In this document: piece after piece, positions 1 to 8,321 of the stretch
Position numbering within the stretch: the first letter of the stretch is position 1
Layout of the letters: each line of letters begins with the position of its first letter
From: Lachnospiraceae bacterium
GTDB taxonomy: Bacteria; Bacillota; Clostridia; Lachnospirales; Lachnospiraceae
Direction of reading: 5' to 3'
Assembly (NCBI GenBank): GCA_017408025.1
Contig: JAFQVJ010000064.1
Span: 1-39,939, forward strand
DNA: 39,939 nt
Notes under the pieces: generated by a model
What the model was told of the DNA's origin: nothing
What the model saw: the letters and a program-made list of their open reading frames with translations, nothing else
The model's database searches: none
Made by a program: the position numbers and the translations under genes

Positions 1-1
1 A

Positions 2-538
2 CATGACCAGACAGAGGCTATGACACTTGGTACAAGAATCGTAGTTATGAAGGATGGTGTTATCCAGCAGTGTGATTCACCAATCAACTTATACAACTAC
101 CCAACAAACCTCTTCGTTGCAGGTTTCATGGGTTCTCCAGCAATGAACTTTATCGATGCTGTAGTTAACAAGGAAGGTTCAGATGTTGTATTAACATTTG
201 GTGACTTAAAGATTAAGCTTCCAGAGTCTAAGTCTAAGGCTTTAGTTGATGGTGGATACGTTGGTAAGACAGTTGTTATGGGTATCAGACCAGAAGATAT
301 TCATGATGATGAGATTATGGTTAATAGCTCAACAGACAGCGTTGTTGAGACAACAATCAGATTATACGAGTTACTTGGTGCAGAAGTATACTTATACTTT
401 GATCTTGCAGGTACATCTTGCACAGCTAGAGTAAATCCTCGTACAACAGCTAAGGTTGGCGATACAGTTAAGTTTGCGCTTGACCTTAATAAGCTCCACA
501 TATTCGATAAGGAAACAGAGCAGGTAATCACAAACTAG
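2..538 (+). CDS. ABC transporter ATP-binding protein, C-terminal part (UgpC/MsmX/MalK type), partial
   Basis: This is the C-terminal end of the ATPase of a carbohydrate ABC importer; the gene begins left of the window. The first readable codons give HDQTEAMTLG, the histidine switch (H-loop) that follows the Walker B region. The rest is the C-terminal TOBE/OB regulatory region, including the GIRPEDIH segment conserved in the MalK/UgpC/MsmX group. In Gram-positive bacteria such ATPases often serve several sugar importers as a shared energiser, but the substrate cannot be told from this fragment. The Walker A, signature and Walker B motifs lie outside the window. The frame is open to the left edge and ends at TAG 536-538. 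Confidence 0.93.
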   Translation, partial: HDQTEAMTLGTRIVVMKDGVIQQCDSPINLYNYPTNLFVAGFMGSPAMNFIDAVVNKEGSDVVLTFGDLKIKLPESKSKALVDGGYVGKTVVMGIRPEDIHDDEIMVNSSTDSVVETTIRLYELLGAEVYLYFDLAGTSCTARVNPRTTAKVGDTVKFALDLNKLHIFDKETEQVITN

Positions 539-578
539 CGTGAAGACTTTTTAGTTAATAGCATGTAATAAAAATAAC

Positions 579-632
579 ATGAGCACTGGCACGAGAAGAA
601 GTGTCAGCTAAAGCTGGCAGTGCCCGGCTCAG
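579..632 (+). repeat. structured repeat element, copy 1 (multi-stem)
   Basis: The stretch folds on paper as a closing stem GAGC (581-584) with GCTC (627-630), a second stem GGCAC (588-592) with GTGCC (620-624), and an inner hairpin GTCAGC (603-608) with GCTGGC (613-618). A related copy lies at 33979-34029, where the same stems keep pairing with different bases. It sits between a sugar-ABC ATPase gene and the hydrogenase-like gene, and is followed by a terminator and a palindromic repeat. Whether it acts as RNA or DNA is unknown. Confidence 0.6.
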
Positions 633-634
633 TA

Positions 635-676
635 AAGAAGCCAAGTCCCTTGTAAATGAGGGACTTGGTTTCTTTA
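635..676 (+). terminator. intrinsic terminator after the sugar-ABC ATPase gene
   Basis: CCAAGTCCCT (641-650) pairs with AGGGACTTGG (659-668), extended by AAAGAA/TTCTTT flanks. A T-rich tail follows on the + strand, and an A-rich 5' flank would serve the minus strand. It ends the upstream transport operon. Confidence 0.8.
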
Positions 677-678
677 TT

Positions 679-709
679 GTATAGGAAAGTTCCCGAAACT
701 TTCCCTTAT
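679..709. repeat. terminator-associated palindromic repeat, copy 1
   Basis: GGAAAGTT (684-691) pairs with AACTTTCC (697-704) around a short loop. The outer GTATA part is decayed on the right. This is one of five copies in the window, and it begins a few bases after the terminator T-tract at 669-675. Confidence 0.7.
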
Positions 710-802
710 TGTATAGAATTAGGGCTTTTGACACCATAATCTGTGTAGAAAAAGAAAAATTGTTTTTTTTAAGGAACATGGGCGTGAAAATTGTGCTTTT
801 TG

Positions 803-847
803 TAGACAAAATTTAGTTATTGTCATATAATGTTATATAACGTTAAC
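803..847 (+). promoter_or_regulatory. sigma-A type promoter of the hydrogenase/chemoreceptor gene
   Basis: The -35 TAGACA (803-808) and -10 TATAAT (826-831) are separated by 17 bp. Just downstream is the perfect palindrome GTTATATAAC (832-841) followed by GTTAAC (842-847), which could be an operator near the transcription start. The operator role is inference. Confidence 0.65.
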
Positions 848-911
848 TGTGAAAAATATATGAAATATGAATAACGAGACATTGAACTAATGAATAAGGA
901 GCGTGGATTAT

Positions 912-2864
912 ATGTCAAAGATTAGTAAAGGCTTGGTCTATACCAACGAGAAGTGTGTTGCATGCAATAAGTGTATTTCTGTGTGCCCTGTACCTGGAGC
1001 AAATCATGCAATGATAGATGCAAATGGCAATGCCAGTATTGAAGTAAATGGTGATGCATGCATTTCTTGTGGAGCGTGCTTCGATGCATGTAAGCATGGT
1101 GCAAGATCGTACAATGATGATACAGAGAGATTCTTTGAGGATTTAAAGAAGGGAACGAAGATTTCGTTATTGATAGCACCAGCGTTTATGGCTAATTATC
1201 CTGATCAATATGAGAAGTATCTGGGAATATTAAAGGGGGCAGGAGTAAATCGTTTTATAAGCGTTTCCTTTGGTGCAGATATTACTTCATGGGCGTATTT
1301 GAATTATATACTTAAGAATAATTTTTTAGGCGGTATATCTCAGCCTTGTCCTGCAGTTGTTGGATATATTGAGAAATATATGCCTAGACTTCTTCCAAAG
1401 CTTATGCCTGTACATAGTCCTATGATGTGTGGCGCCATATATGCAAAGAAATACATGGGTATAAATGATAAGCTTGCATTCCTTAGTCCATGTATAGCAA
1501 AGAAAAATGAGATAGATGACCCCAATTGTGGTGGGTATATTACATACAATGTCACTTATGCACATCTTATCGATTACATAAAGAAACATGGTCTTACGGG
1601 CAGAGAACTTGTAAAGGACGAGATAGAGTATGGTCTTGGTTCTGTTTATCCAATGCCGGGAGGTTTGAAAGAAAATGTATTCTGGTTCTTAGGAGATGAT
1701 ATATTTATTCGTCAGGCAGAGGGCGAGAAGCATATGTATGAGTATCTCAAGGAATATCAGGAGCGAATAGACAGCAAGAAGACATTACCATTTATGGTAG
1801 ATGCACTAAATTGTAGTCAGGGTTGTCTCTATGGAACAGGTATAGAAGAAAGCAAGGCACATGGAGATGACACTCTTATGAATCTTTGGAGAATCCGTGA
1901 AAACAGCAAGAGCAAGAAGGGTGCATGGGGAACGAATCTTACACCAAAACAACGTCTTGCTGCTTTAAATAATCAATTTAAGGATTTACGACTTGAGGAT
2001 TTCATCAGAAAATATACCGATAAGTCCAGAACTGTAGGGTTGAAAGATCCATCAGCAGAAGAACTGGATGCTATCTTCAATGAGATGCATAAGAATAATC
2101 ATGCTAAGAGACATATTGACTGTTCAGCTTGTGGTTATGACAGCTGTCAACTTATGGCAGAGGCTATTTATAATGACATCAATTGCAAAGAGAACTGTGT
2201 TCATTACGCGAAGGATTTGGCTGAGTATGAGATGAATGTAGCTAAAGAGCTGACAGATGAGATACAGAAGCAGTCTGAGGAAAAACTGGTACATGCTCAG
2301 AGAGTAGACGAGATTATGGTTGAAGTAACAGAAGATTTTGATAAGATTATGGAATCACTTGACGGAGTGAGCCAGGGTAATGATGGAAACGCAGAGGAGA
2401 GTACGCAGATAGCTCATGATATGAATGATATTAGCAATTCATGCGAAGAAATGATGAGACTGTTTGATAAGATTTCAGAGTTCCTCGTTATGATAGAAGC
2501 AAATAATGATGCAATATTTGGTATAGCATCAAAGACAAATCTTCTTTCTCTCAATGCATCTATAGAGGCAGCAAGAGCCGGAGAGGCAGGTCGTGGATTC
2601 GCAGTAGTTGCTGAGCAGATTAAGACATTGTCGGATTCAAGCCGAAGTGCCGCACAGGATTCAAATCAGAACTCTGTAGAGATAAGAAAGTTCATGGAAG
2701 GGCTTACAGAGCAGGCGGATAATCTGGCTAGATTGATTAAGCAGGTTGATGATCGTGTAAGTAACTTTGCGGCGGCAACAGAGGAGATTTCAGCAAGTAC
2801 AAGAATTGTCGAGGATATGTCAAAGAGTGTACAGGATAAGTTAGGAGAGTTAGTGAAAGCATAA
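912..2864 (+). CDS. cytosolic [FeFe]-hydrogenase-like sensor fused to a methyl-accepting chemotaxis signalling domain
   Basis: A probable redox or H2 sensor that signals to the chemotaxis machinery. Domains of the 650-aa protein: two 4Fe-4S ferredoxin motifs (about residues 12-60), an [FeFe]-hydrogenase large-subunit domain (about 75-360), a CxxC-type 4Fe-4S domain beginning CSACGYDSC near residue 403, and an MCP signalling hairpin (about 490-650) with the conserved NLLSLNASIEAARAGE tip. All four H-cluster ligands are present: C146, C194, C301 and C305. In the first motif the cysteine before the ligand, the proton-relay residue of catalytic enzymes, is proline (SQPCP), which fits a sensory rather than high-turnover role. 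There is no signal peptide or membrane helix, so it should be a soluble receptor. ATG 912 is preferred over GTG 903 because AAGGAG at 896-901 is 10 bases upstream. It has its own promoter and terminator. H2 as ligand is inference. Confidence 0.9.
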   Translation: MSKISKGLVYTNEKCVACNKCISVCPVPGANHAMIDANGNASIEVNGDACISCGACFDACKHGARSYNDDTERFFEDLKKGTKISLLIAPAFMANYPDQYEKYLGILKGAGVNRFISVSFGADITSWAYLNYILKNNFLGGISQPCPAVVGYIEKYMPRLLPKLMPVHSPMMCGAIYAKKYMGINDKLAFLSPCIAKKNEIDDPNCGGYITYNVTYAHLIDYIKKHGLTGRELVKDEIEYGLGSVYPMPGGLKENVFWFLGDDIFIRQAEGEKHMYEYLKEYQERIDSKKTLPFMVDALNCSQGCLYGTGIEESKAHGDDTLMNLWRIRENSKSKKGAWGTNLTPKQRLAALNNQFKDLRLEDFIRKYTDKSRTVGLKDPSAEELDAIFNEMHKNNHAKRHIDCSACGYDSCQLMAEAIYNDINCKENCVHYAKDLAEYEMNVAKELTDEIQKQSEEKLVHAQRVDEIMVEVTEDFDKIMESLDGVSQGNDGNAEESTQIAHDMNDISNSCEEMMRLFDKISEFLVMIEANNDAIFGIASKTNLLSLNASIEAARAGEAGRGFAVVAEQIKTLSDSSRSAAQDSNQNSVEIRKFMEGLTEQADNLARLIKQVDDRVSNFAAATEEISASTRIVEDMSKSVQDKLGELVKA

Positions 2865-2877
2865 ATAGAGTATGTAA

Positions 2878-2908
2878 AAAAGAGTTTGCTTGCAAACTCT
2901 TTTCTTCT
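2878..2908 (+). terminator. intrinsic terminator after the hydrogenase/chemoreceptor gene
   Basis: AAAAGAGTTTGC (2878-2889) pairs with GCAAACTCTTTT (2892-2903) around a 2-nt loop, with a pyrimidine-rich tail. Confidence 0.85.
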
Positions 2909-2990
2909 TTTGTGAAAGCTTGCCATAAAACATCATGTGTGGTACTATAAAATGAGTGTATTATATCATTTTTTAGGAGGAATTAACACA

Positions 2991-4079
2991 ATGGTTTCAA
3001 ATCAGATTCTTCAGAACACAATTGATGGTATTCATACCATAGCCCGGATAAATTTTTGTGTTTTTGATACCGATGGAAAGACATTAGCTAGCACATTTCC
3101 TGATACTGAAGAGTATGAGGAAGCAGTGTTGGCATTTAATGAATCACCTGCTGATAATCAGGAAATCTCAGGGTGTCAGTTCTTTAAAGTGACAGATGAC
3201 GGACAGACTGAATATATATTGTTAGCAAAGGGAAGTAATAATGATGTATATATGATAGGTAAGATGGCCGTATTTCAGATACAGAACCTATTGGTTGCAT
3301 ATAAGGAAAGATTTGATAAGGATAACTTCATAAAAAATCTCCTTTTGGACAATCTGCTTCTCGTAGATATATATAATAGAGCAAAGAAGCTTCATATTGA
3401 GACAGATGTAAAGAGAATAGTACTGATTGTTGAGACAAAGCATGAGAAGGACAATGGAGCATTAGAGACAGTTCGTACTCTTTTTGCTCCAAAATCAAAG
3501 GACTTTATCACAGCGGTAGATGAAAAAAATATTATTATAGTAAAGGAAGTTAAGCCAAACGAGACATTCGATGATATTGACAGAGTAGCCAGAACCGTAC
3601 TTGATATGCTCAATACAGAGGCAATGAGTAAAGTTCATATAGCCATGGGTACAATCGTAAATGAGATAAAGGAGGTTTCCCGTTCATACAAGGAGGCAAA
3701 GCTGGCACTTGATGTTGGAAAGATTTTCTACAGTGAGAAGAACATTGTAGCTTACAATAATCTTGGCATTGGAAGGCTTATATATCAGCTTCCATTACCG
3801 CTTTGTAAGATGTTTATAAAGGAAATATTTAATGGAAAAGCACTTGATGATTTTGATGAGGAAACATTATCAACAATTAACAAGTTTTTCGAAAACAATC
3901 TTAATGTGTCGGAAACTTCAAGACAGTTATACATCCATAGAAACACCCTTGTATATCGTCTGGACAAGCTTCAGAAGAGCACGAATTTAGACTTGAGAGT
4001 GTTTGAGGATGCAATCACATTTAAGATTGCTTTAATGGTTGTAAAATATATGAAATATATGGAAACACTGGATTATTAA
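2991..4079 (+). CDS. PucR/CdaR-type transcriptional regulator
   Basis: A DNA-binding regulator of 362 aa. The C-terminal 60 residues form the PucR-type helix-turn-helix, recognised from LNVSETSRQLYIHRNTLVYR followed by the LDLRVFEDAITFKIAL stretch. The middle part (about residues 130-260) resembles the GGDEF-like ligand domain of CdaR regulators. The N-terminal region is a putative small-molecule sensor of unknown specificity. Relatives control sugar-diacid, purine or amino-acid catabolism, but the ligand here is not evident. ATG 2991 is chosen because TTAGGAGG ends at 2980, 10 bases before it; an in-frame GTG at 2937 has no such site. It lies 48 bp upstream of ftsE with no clear terminator between, so read-through into the division genes is possible. 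Confidence 0.85.
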   Translation: MVSNQILQNTIDGIHTIARINFCVFDTDGKTLASTFPDTEEYEEAVLAFNESPADNQEISGCQFFKVTDDGQTEYILLAKGSNNDVYMIGKMAVFQIQNLLVAYKERFDKDNFIKNLLLDNLLLVDIYNRAKKLHIETDVKRIVLIVETKHEKDNGALETVRTLFAPKSKDFITAVDEKNIIIVKEVKPNETFDDIDRVARTVLDMLNTEAMSKVHIAMGTIVNEIKEVSRSYKEAKLALDVGKIFYSEKNIVAYNNLGIGRLIYQLPLPLCKMFIKEIFNGKALDDFDEETLSTINKFFENNLNVSETSRQLYIHRNTLVYRLDKLQKSTNLDLRVFEDAITFKIALMVVKYMKYMETLDY

Positions 4080-4127
4080 GATTCAATCATGTAACATATA
4101 CACAGAAAAAATGAAAGGTAAGAGACA

Positions 4128-4814
4128 ATGATAGATTTACAGGATGTAAGCAAGAGCTATGCAGCAGGAATTCCAGCTGTTAATAATATTAATCTCCATA
4201 TAGATAAGGGAGAGTTCGTATTTATCGTTGGTGATTCTGGGGCTGGAAAATCAACAATTATCAAAATGATGCTGAAAGAGCTTGAGCCAACAAGTGGAAA
4301 AATTGTTATTAATGGAAAAAATCTGGCAAGACTGAAGAGAAGAAAGGTACCTATGCTTCGTCGAGATATTGGTGTAGTATTTCAGGATTTTCGTCTCTTG
4401 AAGGACAGAAACGTTTATGAAAATGTAGCTTTTGCGCAGAGAGTGGTAGAGACACCAGTAAAGATTATAAGAAGAAGAGTGCCTGCAATGCTCTCTATGG
4501 TGGGCTTGGCAGAGAAATATCGCTCATATCCAAAAGAATTGTCCGGTGGTGAGCAGCAGAGAGTTGCCCTTGCAAGAGCCCTTGTCAATAATCCGCCAAT
4601 TCTTCTTGCGGACGAGCCTACAGGAAATCTTGACCCAAAGAATTCATGGGAGATTATGAAGCTTCTTGAGGAGATTAATAACCGAGGAACAACAGTCATT
4701 GTTGTTACACATAATAGAGAGGTTGTTGATGCCATGCAGAAGAGAGTTGTCACCATAAGAAAAGGTGTCATAGTTAGCGACGAGAGAAAAGGTGGATATA
4801 TATATGAAGATTAG
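4128..4814 (+). CDS. ftsE: cell-division ATP-binding protein FtsE
   Basis: The cytoplasmic ATPase of the FtsEX complex, which uses ATP turnover to activate a peptidoglycan hydrolase outside the membrane at the septum. The 228-aa length is typical. Motifs seen: Walker A GDSGAGKST (about residues 35-43), Q-loop in VVFQDFRLL, signature LSGGEQQR, Walker B LLADEPTGNLD and H-loop VTHN. The gene overlaps the ftsX start by 11 bases, which implies translational coupling. The next gene encodes a coiled-coil/M23 protein, the usual FtsEX target. Confidence 0.97.
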   Translation: MIDLQDVSKSYAAGIPAVNNINLHIDKGEFVFIVGDSGAGKSTIIKMMLKELEPTSGKIVINGKNLARLKRRKVPMLRRDIGVVFQDFRLLKDRNVYENVAFAQRVVETPVKIIRRRVPAMLSMVGLAEKYRSYPKELSGGEQQRVALARALVNNPPILLADEPTGNLDPKNSWEIMKLLEEINNRGTTVIVVTHNREVVDAMQKRVVTIRKGVIVSDERKGGYIYED

Positions 4815-5712
4815 TACAATATTTTACAGCTTAAAGCAGGGCTTTATAAATATTAAGAGAAATAAGCTCTTCTCATTGGCTTCTGTGGGAACTATTGCTG
4901 CCTGTATATTCCTTATAGGATTGTTTTATGCGGTGTTAGCAAATCTGCAGTATATTGTAAAGTCAGCGGAAGACAATGTTGCAGTTGTTATATTCTTTGA
5001 CTATGAGTCAACACAGGAACAGAAGGATGCAATTGAAGAATCTATAAAGAAGCGTGCTGAGTTTGGAACGTTGACATATGTCAGTGCAGAGGAGGCATGG
5101 GAGGAATACAAGGAATTGTACTTCAAGGATGCCCCAGAGTTAGCAGAAGGATTTAAGGATGACAATCCACTTGCCAATTCGGATTCATTCAGAGTGACCT
5201 TAAATGATATATCCATGCAGGATGAGTTTGTAGATTTTGTTGAGGATCTTGAGGGTGTCAGAAAAGTAAATTATTCAGATACAACAGCAGATACACTTGA
5301 GGATTTTGGAAAGATGGTAGGCTTTGTATCCGTTGCTATTATCATCATTTTATTAGCAGTAGGTATATTCCTTATAAGCAATACGGTCATGATAGGTATT
5401 GCTGTCAGAAAGGAAGAGATAGGTATCATGAAGCTTATGGGTGCAAAGGATTTGTTCATAAGAATGCCTTTTATGGTAGAGGGTGTCATGATAGGAATTA
5501 CTGGCGCAGCAATTCCGTTGCTAGTATTAGTTATGATATATGAAAGAGTTATAAAGAGTATCTTAGAACAATTTGCCACTGTAGGTTCGGCAATGTCACT
5601 GTTGTCTACGGGAGACGTGTTTGCAATATTGACACCAGCAGCCTTTATAGTTGGTGGTGGAATCGGTCTTATAGGTAGTATAATTACTATTCGTAAGCAT
5701 TTAAGGGTGTAG
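4804..5712 (+). CDS. ftsX: cell-division permease-like protein FtsX
   Basis: The membrane partner of FtsE, 302 aa. One N-terminal membrane helix (about residues 23-46) is followed by an extracellular loop of about 120 residues, then three helices at the C-terminal end, the standard FtsX layout. The loop is the part known to contact the hydrolase activator in other species. ATG 4804 is chosen over GTG 4792 because the purine-rich AAAGGTGG at 4787-4794 lies about 9 bases before it. FtsX is not a transporter despite its fold. Confidence 0.95.
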   Translation: MKISTIFYSLKQGFINIKRNKLFSLASVGTIAACIFLIGLFYAVLANLQYIVKSAEDNVAVVIFFDYESTQEQKDAIEESIKKRAEFGTLTYVSAEEAWEEYKELYFKDAPELAEGFKDDNPLANSDSFRVTLNDISMQDEFVDFVEDLEGVRKVNYSDTTADTLEDFGKMVGFVSVAIIIILLAVGIFLISNTVMIGIAVRKEEIGIMKLMGAKDLFIRMPFMVEGVMIGITGAAIPLLVLVMIYERVIKSILEQFATVGSAMSLLSTGDVFAILTPAAFIVGGGIGLIGSIITIRKHLRV

Positions 5713-5744
5713 TCTTTGCGTGAGAGTACGAGAGGAGAATAAAG

Positions 5745-6941
5745 ATGTCAAAAAAGGTATGGTTAGGCACGAGAGTCGCACTTATATTTGTAGTCATCGG
5801 GTATTTATCTTTTTCGTTGGTAGATAAAAAGTATGGTGCGAATCTTGAGGATGAGAAGAAAAAGCAGGAGCAGATGCAGGAAGAGCTTAAGGACACGCAG
5901 GCGCTGTTAAAGGAGCTTGAAGGTCTTAAGGGAGACACGGAAAAGTATATTACAAAGCTTGATACGAGAATGAATGAGCTGGCAGATAATATATATGATC
6001 TTGAGCAGAGTGTGTCGGCTCAGAAGCTTGCTATAGAGGAGACTAAGGTTTCAATTACTGAAGCACAGAAGGAGATAGATGCTCAGTATGAAGCAATGAA
6101 GCTTAGAATACAGTACATGTATGAGAATGGCGAGTTTTCTTATTTGGCTATGATATTCAATTCGGATAGCATGGAAGAAATGTTAAATAGAGCAGAGTAT
6201 CTTGGACAGATTACTTCATATGACAGGGAACAGCTTACAAAATTTGAGCAGGCTAAGGCAGATCTTGATGCTAAGGAGCTTAAGCTGGAGAATGAGTTGG
6301 CCAATCTTGAGGCGACATTAGCTGAAATCGAAGAGGAGCAGAATGCCACTGAGAAGTTATTGGCGGTAAAGCAGGAAGAATTATCAGAACATATTCATGA
6401 TATCGAGAGCACAGAAAATGATATACAGCATATGGAGTCGGATATTGAGACTCAGAAAGCCATTGTAGCTGAGCTTGAGGAAATAGAGAGAAAGCGAAAA
6501 GAGCAGGAGGCGCTCAATGCACTTAAAAAGCTTACATATGATGGTGGCACCATGACATGGCCTTTACCAGGATATTCAAGATTGTCTTCGTATTTTGGTA
6601 CCAGACCAAATCCATTTGGTCAACCGACACAGGAATACCATTCTGGTATAGATGTTCCTGCACCAAAGGGAACAAAGATTGTAGCGGCATATGATGGAGA
6701 GGTGGCTTGGTCATATTATAGTAGCAGTGCAGGTAACTGGGTAGGTATAGATCACGGAGATGGAATATATACTGTATATATGCACATGTCAAAGAGACTG
6801 GTAAGTGAGGGTGACATGGTCAAGAAGGGAGATGTCATTGGTCTTGTTGGAACTACAGGCCGTTCAACTGGAAATCATTTGCATTTTGGTGTAAGAAAAG
6901 ATGGAAAGTATGTGGATCCACTTGATTGGGTAAGTCCTTAG
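5745..6941 (+). CDS. PcsB/EnvC-like coiled-coil murein hydrolase (M23/LytM domain)
   Basis: Probable FtsEX-controlled peptidoglycan hydrolase or hydrolase activator, 398 aa. Layout: an N-terminal signal/anchor helix (about residues 7-25), a long charged coiled coil (about 33-260), and a C-terminal M23 domain. The metal-site motifs are intact: H299 and D303 in HSGID, the YMHMS histidine, and H378/H380 in HLHFGV. Keeping all of them suggests an active endopeptidase, unlike E. coli EnvC, whose LytM domain is degenerate. The gene starts 32 bp after ftsX, and genomic pairing with ftsEX is common in Firmicutes. The assignment to FtsEX control rests on this context and the coiled coil. Confidence 0.9.
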   Translation: MSKKVWLGTRVALIFVVIGYLSFSLVDKKYGANLEDEKKKQEQMQEELKDTQALLKELEGLKGDTEKYITKLDTRMNELADNIYDLEQSVSAQKLAIEETKVSITEAQKEIDAQYEAMKLRIQYMYENGEFSYLAMIFNSDSMEEMLNRAEYLGQITSYDREQLTKFEQAKADLDAKELKLENELANLEATLAEIEEEQNATEKLLAVKQEELSEHIHDIESTENDIQHMESDIETQKAIVAELEEIERKRKEQEALNALKKLTYDGGTMTWPLPGYSRLSSYFGTRPNPFGQPTQEYHSGIDVPAPKGTKIVAAYDGEVAWSYYSSSAGNWVGIDHGDGIYTVYMHMSKRLVSEGDMVKKGDVIGLVGTTGRSTGNHLHFGVRKDGKYVDPLDWVSP

Positions 6942-6968
6942 GATATATAGTGTGACAGGAGAAGAGAG

Positions 6969-8306
6969 ATGGATAATAATATTAATGATTATAATAGCAT
7001 TAACAATGTTGATGACACCAACAGAAAGAATAATGAGCAGAAGGTAAAAAGTTCCGGATGCTTTTACAGAGGAGTAGCCACAGGTGTATCTGTTACACTT
7101 GCGGTCCTTATTATGGCACTTGTTATAAATATCCTTGTTAATAAGGAGTATATCGAAACTGACGACAAAGATCAGATGCTTCAAAATGCTTTTGGTAGCA
7201 TGACTAGTGGTGATGTAGAAATATCTGAAGAGATGATGGAAATATTTTCAAAGGCGCAGTATATTCAGGAAATCATAGACACTTATTATTATTATGACGA
7301 AGATATGCAGGATCTTGCTGACGGAATTTATGCAGGTATGCTTCAGTCTCTTGGCGATCCATATTCAGTTTACTATGATGAGGAGTCATTTAATGCTCTG
7401 ATGGAAAGTACTACAGGAACCTATTGTGGTATCGGTGTAGTTGTGCAGCAGGACCCAGAAACAATGATTATTACTGTTGTAAATCCATACGAGGGGTGTC
7501 CGGGGTATGAGGCAGGTCTACAGCCAGGAGATATAATATTGGGTGCTGATGAACTTGACTTCACCAATATGGATATCAATGAAGCTGTGTCTTATATTAA
7601 AGGCGAGGAAGATACAAGTGTTGTACTTCACATAATGCGTGGGGAAGAAAAAAAGGATATAACTGTCACAAGACGAATGATAGATATACCAACTGTTTCA
7701 TATGAGCTTGTTGAAGGAAATATAGCACATATCGTTATAGCAAGCTTTGATGAAGTTACTTATGACCAGTTTGAAGAAGCAATGGAGCAGGCAGAGGCTG
7801 ATGGTTGTAAGGGGTATATATTTGATGTAAGAGACAACGGTGGCGGACTTTATGACACAGTTGTGGATATGTTGGATGATTTGCTTCCAAAGGGAAAGAT
7901 AGTGTATACAGAGGATAAGTCAGGTCATCAGGAAACAGAGTACTCTAATTCGGATTGTCTGGAAGCACCTATGGCAGTACTTATAAATGGAAATAGTGCC
8001 AGTGCATCTGAGATATTTGCAGGAGCTATTCAGGACTATGGAGTAGGTAAGATTATCGGAACAAAGTCATTTGGAAAGGGCATTGTTCAGAGTATAATGT
8101 CACTTGGCGATGGTACAGCCGTGAAGGTGACTATTTCATCATACTTTACTCCAAATGGAAGAAATATTCATGGTGAGGGAATCTCTCCTGATATGGAAAT
8201 TCAGCTTCCACAGGATGAAAACGCATATGAAAATGGATACCTTAAGCCAGAGTGTGACACACAGCTTCAGGAAGCTATAAAGTATATACAGAGTGAGCTA
8301 AACTAA
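6969..8306 (+). CDS. S41 family carboxyl-terminal processing protease (CtpA/CtpB-like)
   Basis: A membrane-anchored serine protease, 445 aa. It has a short hydrophilic N-terminus, one membrane helix (about residues 37-59), a PDZ domain (about 150-240), and the S41 catalytic core. The catalytic region shows NGNSASASEIF (about residues 341-351), holding the nucleophilic serine, and TKSFGKGIVQS with the catalytic lysine near residue 370. Such proteases cleave exported proteins from their C-terminus. The position directly after the FtsEX hydrolase gene matches many Firmicutes genomes, so the substrate may be an envelope or division protein (inference). AGGAGA lies upstream of ATG 6969. Confidence 0.92.
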   Translation: MDNNINDYNSINNVDDTNRKNNEQKVKSSGCFYRGVATGVSVTLAVLIMALVINILVNKEYIETDDKDQMLQNAFGSMTSGDVEISEEMMEIFSKAQYIQEIIDTYYYYDEDMQDLADGIYAGMLQSLGDPYSVYYDEESFNALMESTTGTYCGIGVVVQQDPETMIITVVNPYEGCPGYEAGLQPGDIILGADELDFTNMDINEAVSYIKGEEDTSVVLHIMRGEEKKDITVTRRMIDIPTVSYELVEGNIAHIVIASFDEVTYDQFEEAMEQAEADGCKGYIFDVRDNGGGLYDTVVDMLDDLLPKGKIVYTEDKSGHQETEYSNSDCLEAPMAVLINGNSASASEIFAGAIQDYGVGKIIGTKSFGKGIVQSIMSLGDGTAVKVTISSYFTPNGRNIHGEGISPDMEIQLPQDENAYENGYLKPECDTQLQEAIKYIQSELN

Positions 8307-8321
8307 AGAGGATAGTTACAA

